5,311 nucleotides of DNA, from contig CAKSUE010000071.1 of assembly GCA_934501135.1 (NCBI GenBank), positions 1 to 5,311 of the forward strand, read 5' to 3'. The notes under the pieces are model-generated. The model made no database searches. It saw only the letters and a program-made list of their open reading frames with translations, and had not been told where the DNA came from. A program made the translations under genes and the position numbers. The stretch is from an uncultured Eubacteriales bacterium. GTDB taxonomy: Bacteria; Bacillota; Clostridia; Oscillospirales; Acutalibacteraceae. Within the stretch, counting starts at the first letter, position 1; every line of letters begins with the position of its first letter. Positions 1 to 4,889 of this stretch are shown here, one piece after another.

Positions 1-263
1 ACATCTGCCCAATACGACGGAGAGACAGATATAACAATATCAGCCCATTCATATTGCTCAATTATCCTATCAACATCGTCATTCTGAACACATTTTGCTG
101 TATTATGACAAGTTCTACATCCTTTGCAAAATTTTATATCATAATCATCAATACATATATTTTTAACATCATGTTTCTTTTCCAGACGAGCAGTAACTAT
201 ATTAACAATTTCTGCTGTTGCTCCATTTCTTATAGGACTACAATTCATTACCAATACTTTCAT
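1..263 (-). CDS. Flavodoxin-fold NAD(P)H-dependent FMN reductase / iron-sulfur flavoprotein-like, N-terminal part
   Basis: This is the first 87 codons of a cytoplasmic flavoprotein; the rest lies beyond position 1. The N-terminus MKVLVMNCSPIRNGAT is the beta1/phosphate-binding loop of flavodoxin-like FMN reductases (usual form GSPRxxGxT, here with Cys in place of Gly). Residues about 46-58 carry a cluster, CKGCRTCHNTAKC, followed by the acidic stretch NDD. This pattern is usual in the iron-sulfur flavoprotein branch, where Cys residues sit next to the flavin site. Near the end, WADIVISVSPSYWADV matches the family's second FMN-contacting loop (SPxYW). The start is chosen because GGAGGT lies 5 nt upstream of the ATG. 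The family transfers electrons from NAD(P)H to FMN, quinones or other small acceptors; the substrate here cannot be told. It has its own promoter and is not part of the operons to the right. Confidence 0.85.
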   Translation of the reverse strand, partial: MKVLVMNCSPIRNGATAEIVNIVTARLEKKHDVKNICIDDYDIKFCKGCRTCHNTAKCVQNDDVDRIIEQYEWADIVISVSPSYWAD

Positions 264-296
264 TTTTACCTCCGCTTTCATGTACCATATTTTTAT

Positions 297-325
297 ATGA
301 TATCACAGAATCACCACATCATCAA
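297..325 (-). promoter_or_regulatory. Promoter of the FMN reductase gene
   Basis: Reading the minus strand, TTGATG (325-320) and TATCAT (302-297) are 17 bp apart, and a TG dinucleotide one base upstream makes an extended -10. Transcription would start near 290, leaving a leader of about 27 nt that contains the GGAGGT ribosome binding site. No second gene lies between it and the ATG. Confidence 0.6.
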
Positions 326-326
326 T

Positions 327-352
327 AACAATCGCAATCTCTTGCGATTGTT
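327..352. promoter_or_regulatory. Perfect 11-bp inverted repeat, probable operator
   Basis: AACAATCGCAA (327-337) and its exact reverse complement (342-352) flank the four bases TCTC. The repeat ends one base before the -35 box of the reductase promoter, with its centre near -50, a typical place for an activator or a regulator of redox genes. A terminator is the alternative, but neither strand has a proper U-tract after the stem (TTTC on plus, TTATT on minus). No regulator gene lies next to it in this window. Confidence 0.45.
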
Positions 353-504
353 TCTTAGTTTGCAATATATAATTCAGGTACGTAAAGTGAATCGTGGATA
401 TGCAGAGGAATCATTATTTCATAGTGCGTAAATGCATGGTTTGGAATCCTTCTTAAGAAGTTATATGAACTGCACAGTTATTCGCCAGTCTGCTAAAAAA
501 GTGC

Positions 505-534
505 AAAAATTAGAGCCAGCCTTTCAACTGACTC
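505..534 (-). terminator. Intrinsic terminator after the RelE/ParE-like remnant
   Basis: On the minus strand GAGUCAGUU and GGCUGGCUC form a 9-bp stem (three G-U pairs) closed by a GAAA tetraloop, followed by UAAUUUUU. It begins 4 nt after the TAG stop (541-539) of the toxin remnant, so it is probably that gene's original terminator. It would also stop readthrough from the operon to the right before it reaches the reductase gene. Confidence 0.7.
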
Positions 535-538
535 TGCT

Positions 539-646
539 CTACCCCAAAGCATATAATAATTTACTCTGATAATTCTCTAGCTGGTGGAATATATCAACTA
601 CATTCACAACATTCACTCTCACATCAAATATGACAATATAATTCAT
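539..646 (-). pseudogene. C-terminal remnant of a RelE/ParE-type toxin
   Basis: The last 35 codons of a minus-strand gene remain, starting MNYIVIFDV and ending FHQLENYQSKLLYALG. The alternating hydrophobic strands (NYIVIFDV, NVVNVVDIF) followed by FHxLxNY resemble the final beta strands and C-terminal helix of RelE/ParE toxins, which usually end in a motif such as 'YxVxY...VxVxxIxHxxxDY'. The N-terminal helices, two thirds of a normal toxin of about 95 residues, are absent. The frame stays open to a TGA at 712-710, but those extra codons do not look toxin-like. There is no ribosome binding site at the ATG at 646 and no antitoxin gene. The intact stop and terminator suggest a gene cut at its 5' end. 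The family call rests on pattern alone and is moderate. Confidence 0.45.
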
Positions 647-846
647 CTTATTGGGCACGTTTACGAGACAAGCTGGAGGATGTAGAAATATTAGAAACGG
701 AATATTATCTCAAAGAGGAAAAATGCCCAATGAACCCAACAGACCCAAATATAGGGTATACTATTTCGTTGAATCTTGAGGATGACGACCTGCTACTGGT
801 TCAGAATATGAATGAGGATGACGATTCAACTGTAACATTTTTATAA
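634..846 (+). pseudogene. 3' fragment of an unknown acidic protein
   Basis: A plus-strand frame is open from just after a TGA (631-633) to the TAA at 844-846. It encodes SSYWARLRDKLEDVEILE and continues to an acidic end (LEDDDLLLV, then NEDDDSTVTFL). The residue mix (amphipathic charged helix, Asp/Glu-rich tail) and RNY-like codons look coding. There is no start codon with a ribosome binding site near the 5' end, and the left part overlaps the toxin remnant on the other strand. It therefore looks like the end of a gene whose beginning was lost at a junction near 645. A hairpin at 853-879 follows the stop. I do not recognise the family. If it is coding, the left half of the 69-aa minus-strand frame opposite it (761-970) is probably chance. 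Confidence 0.35.
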
Positions 847-970
847 TCATACCAGTACGTGCATTTTTTGCACATACTGCTTTTATGTCCAGATTATACA
901 TATCATTCAAAATAACCCAAACAAATAATTTATATTTTTTGTATATATCGATATCAGTGATTTTCTCCAT
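761..970 (-). CDS. Possible small hypothetical protein, fourth gene of the XRE operon
   Basis: A 69-codon frame starts at ATG 970, overlapping the last 17 nt of the upstream 122-aa gene, which would allow translational coupling. The first 48 residues (MEKITDIDIYKKYKLFVWVI onward to KMLQ) have the AT-rich codon use and composition of the neighbouring genes. The last 21 (LNRHPHSYSEPVAGRH...) lie opposite the acidic plus-strand fragment and look like chance translation. The gene may be real but fused to foreign DNA at its end, or it may not be a gene at all. In-frame ATGs also lie upstream, at 976, 982 and 997. No domain is recognised and there is no clear Shine-Dalgarno site. Confidence 0.3.
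   Translation of the reverse strand: MEKITDIDIYKKYKLFVWVILNDMYNLDIKAVCAKNARTGMIIKMLQLNRHPHSYSEPVAGRHPQDSTK
853..879. terminator. 11-bp stem-loop after the acidic-protein fragment
   Basis: CAGTACGTGCA (853-863) and TGCACATACTG (869-879) flank TTTTT. On the plus strand the stem has one C-A mismatch and is followed by CTTTTA, so it could end the gene stopping at 846. On the minus strand the same position is a G-U pair, so all 11 pairs form, but there is no U-tract after it. The direction in which it acts is unclear. Confidence 0.4.
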
Positions 971-1322
971 TGCCATCAACATGTGCAAAATTTGCACCTG
1001 TTAAATCATTTCCTGCTTCTTCATACATACTCTTATATGTATATATTTCAGATGTAACCATTTCTGGATATAAATATATATACTTTCTACATACACACTT
1101 GAATAGCTCTAACATCCTGTCGCTGCTACATATTCCAACCATATAATCCAGCAAATATTCTACTTCTGATTCAGATGCTTTTCTTGCACATATTTCTTCG
1201 ACTATCGGTTTATATGTAGCATATGCTAAGTCATCAAGTTCTGTTATCATGCATACTATTTTCTTAATTTCGTCATCCATAGCTTGTACTATATAATCCA
1301 CCTTTCCTGATATTACGCACAT
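954..1322 (-). CDS. Hypothetical 122-aa protein paired with the XRE regulator
   Basis: A predicted soluble, helical, acidic protein of unknown function. The core (MDDEIKKIVCMITELDDLAY, then YKPIVEEICARKASESEVEYL) is charged and amphipathic, with a later Cys-containing helix, MLELFKCVCRKYIYLYPEM. The frame begins inside the last 10 nt of the XRE gene, so the two are probably translated together. The start is uncertain: ATG 1322 (MCVISG) depends on coupling and has no ribosome binding site, while ATG 1280 (MDDEIKK) begins where the protein becomes well ordered but has AGGTGG rather far upstream (about 18 nt). I recognise no catalytic motif. The fixed pairing with a small DNA-binding protein suggests a regulatory partner, which is an inference. 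Confidence 0.6.
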   Translation of the reverse strand: MCVISGKVDYIVQAMDDEIKKIVCMITELDDLAYATYKPIVEEICARKASESEVEYLLDYMVGICSSDRMLELFKCVCRKYIYLYPEMVTSEIYTYKSMYEEAGNDLTGANFAHVDGNGENH

Positions 1323-1630
1323 TTGTTTATATATAAACGTTTCCAGTACTCAGATAATCTTTTATAACTTGATGTACATACACACATTTCCACCTCTCTG
1401 ATACCTTCACATTGGGGCACAAGCAAATCTTCCATATGTACCTTTAGCAACCTGCTCAATACATAAAGATGATCAACAGATGGCAGAATCATTCCCTTAA
1501 ACCAACGATATATAGGCTGTGGACATGATAACTGCAATATTTTCTGTATATCCTTTACTGTATAACCTGCTTTTTCAATTCTATATTTTAATAAGATGCC
1601 TGTTTTCTTCATATCAATATGTTCATACAT
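1313..1630 (-). CDS. XRE-family helix-turn-helix regulator, divergent
   Basis: A 105-aa predicted DNA-binding protein. Residues about 8-70 form a Cro/C1-type HTH: TGILLKYRIEKAGYTVKDIQ (helices 1-2), then ILQLSCPQPIYRWFKGMILP (the turn and recognition helix, with the IYRWFKG signature), then the SVDHLYVLSRLLKVHMEDLL closing helices. Residues 71-105 are a short basic tail (SYKRLSEYWKRLYINKCA) without a second domain. The start ATG at 1630 has AAAGGAG 10 nt upstream, and that site overlaps the stop of the 187-aa gene, so the two form an operon. Proteins of this divergent XRE group in Clostridia often accompany small phage-like or mobile-element genes. The target operator is unknown; a 10-bp palindrome inside the operon promoter (2248-2257) is a candidate. 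Confidence 0.8.
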   Translation of the reverse strand: MYEHIDMKKTGILLKYRIEKAGYTVKDIQKILQLSCPQPIYRWFKGMILPSVDHLYVLSRLLKVHMEDLLVPQCEGIREVEMCVCTSSYKRLSEYWKRLYINKCA

Positions 1631-1645
1631 ATGTTGTCAACTCCT

Positions 1646-2209
1646 TTAGCAAAATTCACCCTCTGTCCAATCGAATGGATAATCTGGATCTTCCCAACTC
1701 TTCTCATCACTCCATATTCTTTCATGCACATGAAAACGTTCCCTCGCCAATTTTTCCTTCTCGTTGTATTCTCTATGACAGAATGGCATATATATTTCCG
1801 CTTCCTGCTCTGTACATGATGCCATATGTAATCTAGGACCATTATCTGGAAAAATAGGATCAATATCATATATCCATTTCCTTGGCTCTGCCTTACGCTG
1901 ACTATGATTGTACACTTTTTTGAAATATTGTTTCCATGTGTATCTCCTGCCATATTCATCATAGATACTTGCCATGCTCTTATTTTTCAGGCAAAATTCT
2001 TCCACTTCCTTAAATGTACTGATAGTCTTATGTCTTTGAAATAGTGGTCGCCAACCTGCACTCAGTTTACAAAGATGTACCTTATACCCTAAATATGGCT
2101 CATCTACAATTTCATATTCGATATCCTTGATTGTATATTCTGTTTCAACAGCAAAATACTCTCGCATTAGCTTTTTATTTCTACTCATCAAATAAAAATT
2201 AGTTCCCAT
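1646..2209 (-). CDS. Phage-like hypothetical protein beginning MGTNFYL
   Basis: A 187-aa protein of unknown function. The opening MGTNFYL, followed later by YKVHLCKLSAGWRPLFQ and the segment TISTFKEVEEF, matches a family common in phages and mobile elements ('MGTNYYL ... HIGKSSxGWxFxL ... W'). Usual members place a CxxC-type zinc loop between the two parts; here that place holds a charged stretch (residues about 12-40) without the Cys pairs. The C-terminal half is rich in Trp, Tyr, His and Glu (RYTWKQYF, PRKWIYDIDPIFPDNGP, WEDPDYPFDW). It is the first gene of the operon with the XRE regulator, whose ribosome binding site overlaps this gene's TAA. The start at 2209 has GAGGA and a nearer GGTG upstream. 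A promoter lies at 2237-2264. Confidence 0.7.
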   Translation of the reverse strand: MGTNFYLMSRNKKLMREYFAVETEYTIKDIEYEIVDEPYLGYKVHLCKLSAGWRPLFQRHKTISTFKEVEEFCLKNKSMASIYDEYGRRYTWKQYFKKVYNHSQRKAEPRKWIYDIDPIFPDNGPRLHMASCTEQEAEIYMPFCHREYNEKEKLARERFHVHERIWSDEKSWEDPDYPFDWTEGEFC

Positions 2210-2236
2210 AAGATATACACCAATCCTCTTCTTTTG

Positions 2237-2264
2237 ATTATATGATATCCTATAGGAACTATAA
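2237..2264 (-). promoter_or_regulatory. Promoter and possible operator of the XRE operon
   Basis: The minus strand shows a perfect -10 TATAAT (2242-2237) with a weak -35 TTATAG (2264-2259) at 16 bp. Between them lies the 10-bp palindrome TCCTATAGGA (2248-2257), well placed for a repressor such as the operon's own XRE protein. Transcription would start near 2230, giving a leader of about 21 nt. Confidence 0.5.
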
Positions 2265-2269
2265 TTGCA

Positions 2270-2286
2270 TTGGACTGTTAGTCCAA
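2270..2286. repeat. 7-bp hairpin over the tnpA stop codon
   Basis: TTGGACT and AGTCCAA flank GTT and cover the TAA of the tnpA remnant (2280-2278). No U-tract follows on either strand, so it is at best a weak terminator. It sits where the tnpA reading frame leaves the usual family sequence and could mark the border of the element. Confidence 0.3.
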
Positions 2287-2640
2287 AAGTTTATCCCACT
2301 CTGCTTCAATCCCCGCTTTACCTATGTGCATTGTAACTACTGCATAGGATCTAATAGCCGACTCAACCGGCACATTAGCTGGCTCTGCCGGAACTGGTAA
2401 TGACATAAACTCAGGCATTGAAAGCGTGTCTGGCATTTCCATAGCCTCTACACAAACGGTTTGAACTTTCTTGTACCAGTAGTAATAAGTATCCTTACTT
2501 ATTCCGTGGTTTGCAAGCCATTCTTTTGTCTTAAGGCCTGAATGCTGACAATCATGAATCATACCTGCCCAGTATTGTAGTTTCGCCTGTTCAATTTTTC
2601 GTCTGCTCAAAATATCTGCCTCATGTTGGAAATTTCGCAA
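2278..2640 (-). CDS. tnpA: IS66-family accessory protein TnpA, orphan, probably truncated
   Basis: A 120-aa IS66-type OrfA, a small helix-turn-helix protein that in IS66 elements works beside TnpB and the DDE transposase TnpC. The family pattern is clear: LQYWAGMIHDCQHSGLKTKE, WLANHGISKDTYYYWYKKVQ (the HTH), a Pro-rich linker, then AVVTMHIGKAGIE near the end. After that, family members normally carry about ten or more residues of the C-terminal strand and helix; here the sequence turns to AEWDKLLD and stops, so the end looks replaced. No tnpB or tnpC follows: the next genes are the MGTNFYL/XRE operon. The translation start is most likely the TTG at 2640 because a TAA lies three codons upstream. 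There is no clear ribosome binding site. It is unlikely to be mobile by itself. Confidence 0.75.
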   Translation of the reverse strand: MRNFQHEADILSRRKIEQAKLQYWAGMIHDCQHSGLKTKEWLANHGISKDTYYYWYKKVQTVCVEAMEMPDTLSMPEFMSLPVPAEPANVPVESAIRSYAVVTMHIGKAGIEAEWDKLLD

Positions 2641-2667
2641 AATTCGTTACGAAAAACACGAATTTGC
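2637..2667. repeat. Inverted repeat over the tnpA start
   Basis: GCAAAATTCG (2637-2646) and CGAATTTGC (2659-2667) are complementary apart from one extra A. In RNA this hairpin would cover the tnpA start region, a common way for insertion sequences to keep readthrough transcripts from being translated. The role is inferred. Confidence 0.35.
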
Positions 2668-2748
2668 TACAGACATTTTATTACAGATGAATACTGATTT
2701 TAAAGGCACTCACAATGCAGCGTTTACGTAGCAAAATAGTAGCAGAGC

Positions 2749-2795
2749 AAAACAAAAAGTCCTGAAAGCCGCTTATTTAGCGGATTCCAAGACTT
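2749..2795 (-). terminator. Intrinsic terminator of the reverse transcriptase operon
   Basis: On the minus strand AAGUCUUGGAAUCCGCU (2795-2779) and AGCGGCUUUCAGGACUU (2773-2757) pair at 16 of 17 positions (two G-U) around the loop AAAUA, and are followed by UUUGUUUU. On the plus strand the same stem would have mismatches at two of these positions and a third as G-U, and it has no T-tract, so it serves the minus strand. It is the first strong terminator after the reverse transcriptase stop, about 190 nt downstream. Confidence 0.8.
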
Positions 2796-2802
2796 GTGGC
2801 TA

Positions 2803-2880
2803 CTACTCAAACTCTTGGGCTGAGAGATTTATCTGACTGTTTTCAGGTACACATTTGTGTGTTTTATTCTTCATATTCAT
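2803..2880 (-). CDS. Possible 25-aa micro-ORF after the reverse transcriptase
   Basis: MNMKNKTHKCVP... ending NLSAQEFE, then TAGTAG and the terminator 8 nt later. AGGA lies just upstream of its second ATG. Its first ATG overlaps the TGA of another short frame, MNLKWLHFGSKNF (2948-2877, 23 aa). Both are too short to judge by composition. The region may instead be an untranslated 3' RNA containing the inverted repeat 2845-2904. Confidence 0.2.
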   Translation of the reverse strand: MNMKNKTHKCVPENSQINLSAQEFE

Positions 2881-2904
2881 CCTATTGTGCATTTTTGTGT
2901 ACCT
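2845..2904. repeat. 9-bp inverted repeat in the 3' region of the RT operon
   Basis: AGGTACACA (2845-2853) and TGTGTACCT (2896-2904) are exact complements separated by 42 nt. With the terminator and the two micro-ORFs, this is all that I see in the 345-nt stretch 2641-2985 besides the tnpA start hairpin. The repeat would close a large loop in the operon's 3' RNA, or could be a recombination or protein-binding site. Confidence 0.4.
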
Positions 2905-2985
2905 CGTCTAAAATTTTTAGAGCCAAAATGGAGCCACTTCAAATTCATTGCATAATCATACGGTAATATTTGCATATTCCGAACA

Positions 2986-4296
2986 TTAAGATATATTTTC
3001 AATATCCTTTTCAATGTCTCTTATTTCACGCTTCATTATTTTATGAAACTGTATTTCAACAAAGCGTTCATCTTTGTCAGTCAAATCCATCTGATATATG
3101 TCCGATAAAATAGCTTTCTTATCTTCTAATTTCAAATCATCTAAATTCGGAATATACTTAGTCTCATGCAATGCCATATGAATTTCCGCATATGTCCGAA
3201 CAAATCTCTTTATTTTAATCTTACCTTCTAATTTATAACGCTTAATCAATTTTTGCACAACATCATCTAAGTGGAAAAGTAAACTCAAATCAGTTATTTG
3301 AGAATAGAAAAATAACCAACCGTACTTATGGCTTTCAAGAATAAAACCTGTAATTTTTAAATTTAATTTCCATTGCAAATATCCAATATTATCTTTCTTT
3401 ATCGTTCTAAATAATTCCTCGATAGATTGCTTGATTTTTAAAACACTGCTTTTTCTTACTGTTACTTCACTATCATTTAAAACATAACCTAAATATTCAA
3501 ATGATTCTGTTACAAGTCCCTCATCTTTCTTGTCATTTAATTCCAATCCAAGCTTTTTTATGTCATCACATATATTTTTCTTTACAACAAAAAATTTATC
3601 TTCATTAACCAATATCAATATGTCATCAACATATCTGTAATATGATATGTAGTCAAGTTCTCTATATTTTATGTCAATATCCTGCATATATATGTTAGCT
3701 AAAGTGTTTGAAATAGGTAATCCCTCTGGAACTCCCAATATTCTTTCCTTTTTTACAGTCTTTTCCTTTATCGGATAAAGAAGTGCCTCTGTTCTAATTG
3801 CATTCCATATAATTGATATAATTTCTGGTTTGTGTATCTTTCTTTTTATTATTTTAATCAACTTGTCTTGATTTATTGAACTATAAAATGATTTCACATC
3901 CAATTTTATAAAATGTGTGTACATTGGAATTTTTTTTGTAATATCATCTATAACAAGTTGTGGCATTATGGTCTTACATTTATCCCCATATACCCCAACC
4001 AACAACTCATTCAACGCTGACGCTGTTAACTTATCTCTTAGCGTCGGCACACAAATCGCTCTAGGCGGTTTTGTAGGTCCTTTCGTAAATAGTAGTTGCT
4101 TATATCTTGTAAAATGATAAGAGCCATTCATAGATTTTCGAATAATAATTTCAATATTCTCATCCAAATTTTGTTCAAATTTTCGAGGCGACACTTTATC
4201 CAATCCAACGGACGGCTTATCTTTTACTTTTTCTTCATAATGTTCAATAAGATGTTTTTTTGTGAACAACTTTTTCCATAAATACGATGCCTGCAT
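2986..4296 (-). CDS. Reverse transcriptase, UG/Abi-like (defence-associated type)
   Basis: A 436-aa RNA-directed DNA polymerase. RT blocks appear in order: GLDKVSP (residues 31-37), PRAICVPTLRDKL (78-90, block 2), KLDVKSFYSSI (131-141, block 3, catalytic Asp133), GVPEGLPISNTLAN (188-201, block 4), YRYVDDILIL (220-229, block 5, Asp224 and Asp225) and FEYLGY (266-271, block 7). All three catalytic Asp residues are present. Residues 280-436 form a helical C-terminal region without HNH, maturase or DNA-binding motifs, as in UG/Abi-type enzymes that carry helical repeats. Retron marks (NAxxH, VTG) and the DGR SQ motif are absent. The ATG follows the SLATT stop with no gap (TAGATG), with GGGG 8 nt upstream, so it is translated after SLATT. 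The partner gene and upstream RNA suggest an antiphage system; the exact UG/DRT group is not assigned. Confidence 0.85.
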   Translation of the reverse strand: MQASYLWKKLFTKKHLIEHYEEKVKDKPSVGLDKVSPRKFEQNLDENIEIIIRKSMNGSYHFTRYKQLLFTKGPTKPPRAICVPTLRDKLTASALNELLVGVYGDKCKTIMPQLVIDDITKKIPMYTHFIKLDVKSFYSSINQDKLIKIIKRKIHKPEIISIIWNAIRTEALLYPIKEKTVKKERILGVPEGLPISNTLANIYMQDIDIKYRELDYISYYRYVDDILILVNEDKFFVVKKNICDDIKKLGLELNDKKDEGLVTESFEYLGYVLNDSEVTVRKSSVLKIKQSIEELFRTIKKDNIGYLQWKLNLKITGFILESHKYGWLFFYSQITDLSLLFHLDDVVQKLIKRYKLEGKIKIKRFVRTYAEIHMALHETKYIPNLDDLKLEDKKAILSDIYQMDLTDKDERFVEIQFHKIMKREIRDIEKDIENIS

Positions 4297-4857
4297 CTAT
4301 AAAACCCCACATATCCAATATAAAACCACTGGCAATAATATAACACATATTTTTAAAAGCACACGCCAAATAACATTATAATAATATTTGCACCTTACAT
4401 TTTTCCATTTCCTATTTCTATATTCACCTGAGCTACCATGAACTGTCTCATAATAATCAAATGATATATGATTACTACTTAAATCTAGTAAATCACAATA
4501 TCTATTATATATGTTCTTAAACAACTCTACATCATCACTCTCAATATTCTTTAATTCAAATTCAAGTTTTTGCAACTCTGTATAATTCTTTCTATATTCT
4601 CTTGCATGCTCCAGATATTTTTGTCCATTCAAATATAAAATAACAATAAGCAATGATATTGTCATAAACACTGTCATCAAACTTAATTTTTCATTTTTAT
4701 TAAGTAATGTAAGTATCGAAAATATAATCGTAACACATGAATAATAAATGTTAATTCCCTGAAAAAAAGCTTCTTTGTTTATCAATCTTTTTTCAGCATT
4801 AACTCTTGAAATTCTTGTTGTCCATATTTGATCTGATAAATCTTTATATTTTTCCAA
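4297..4857 (-). CDS. SLATT-like 2TM membrane effector linked to the reverse transcriptase
   Basis: A 186-aa membrane protein. The N-terminal helix TTRISRVNAEKRL (residues 13-25) precedes two hydrophobic segments, about 35-52 (INIYYSCVTIIFSILTLL) and 59-76, with a short polar turn NKNEK between. A charged helix follows (YLEHAREYRKNYTELQKLEF, 81-100). This order (basic R-x-x-A-x-x-RL helix, two TM segments, long coiled helix) is the layout of SLATT effectors, which are thought to form pores or disturb the membrane in SMODS/SLOG and RT-linked defence systems. A third hydrophobic segment ends the protein (about 162-184, IWRVLLKICVILLPVVLYW). The start is TTG, chosen for the perfect AGGAGG 7 nt upstream. 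It is the first gene of the RT operon and is followed with no gap by the reverse transcriptase. The SLATT call rests on layout, not on a profile search. Confidence 0.7.
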   Translation of the reverse strand: MEKYKDLSDQIWTTRISRVNAEKRLINKEAFFQGINIYYSCVTIIFSILTLLNKNEKLSLMTVFMTISLLIVILYLNGQKYLEHAREYRKNYTELQKLEFELKNIESDDVELFKNIYNRYCDLLDLSSNHISFDYYETVHGSSGEYRNRKWKNVRCKYYYNVIWRVLLKICVILLPVVLYWICGVL

Positions 4858-4870
4858 GTTGTACCCTCCT
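4858..4870 (-). promoter_or_regulatory. Strong ribosome binding site deciding the TTG start
   Basis: AGGAGG (4870-4865) with a 7-nt spacer precedes TTG at 4857. No ATG lies in this frame for more than 50 codons downstream, and a later start would remove the first hydrophobic segment. The site begins directly after the six U residues that end the upstream RNA candidate, so termination or folding there should influence translation. Confidence 0.75.
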
Positions 4871-4889
4871 AAAAAATGTATTAGGGTCT
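4871..4889 (-). terminator. U-tract terminator closing the ncRNA candidate
   Basis: The 3' arm AGACCCUAAUACA (4889-4877) pairs perfectly with the first 13 nt of the RNA and is followed by UUUUUU (4876-4871). The arm and tract have terminator form, although the enclosed loop (98 nt) is far larger than usual. Partial termination here would yield free RNA plus some readthrough mRNA for the two proteins. Confidence 0.5.

Noticed and set aside
54..431. Plus-strand open frame of 125 codons
   Set aside because: It lies opposite the FMN reductase, whose motifs and ribosome binding site are clear, and runs through that gene's promoter; the translation is low-complexity and Phe/Ile/Asn/Tyr-rich.
449..460. 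12-bp palindrome CTTCTTAAGAAG
   Set aside because: It lies in an otherwise featureless stretch (353-504) with no promoter beside it; short AT-rich palindromes are expected by chance.
432..569. Plus-strand 45-aa frame starting ATG 432
   Set aside because: It runs antisense through the terminator at 505-534 and the end of the toxin remnant, and has no ribosome binding site or recognisable motif.
1325..1338. 14-bp palindrome GTTTATATATAAAC
   Set aside because: It lies inside the XRE coding sequence (RLYINK codons) and consists almost wholly of A and T, so chance is likely.
1519..1962. Several open frames opposite or in other frames of the XRE and MGTNFYL genes
   Set aside because: They are shadows of two well supported genes and have no ribosome binding sites or family motifs.
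3917..4281. Plus-strand frames within the RT gene
   Set aside because: They are antisense to conserved RT blocks 2 and 3 and the RT N-terminus; composition is that of a reverse complement.
2986..4296. Group II intron protein or diversity-generating retroelement
   Set aside because: No maturase X domain, HNH endonuclease or domain V-like RNA is seen downstream, and there is no template/variable repeat pair or DGR SQ motif.
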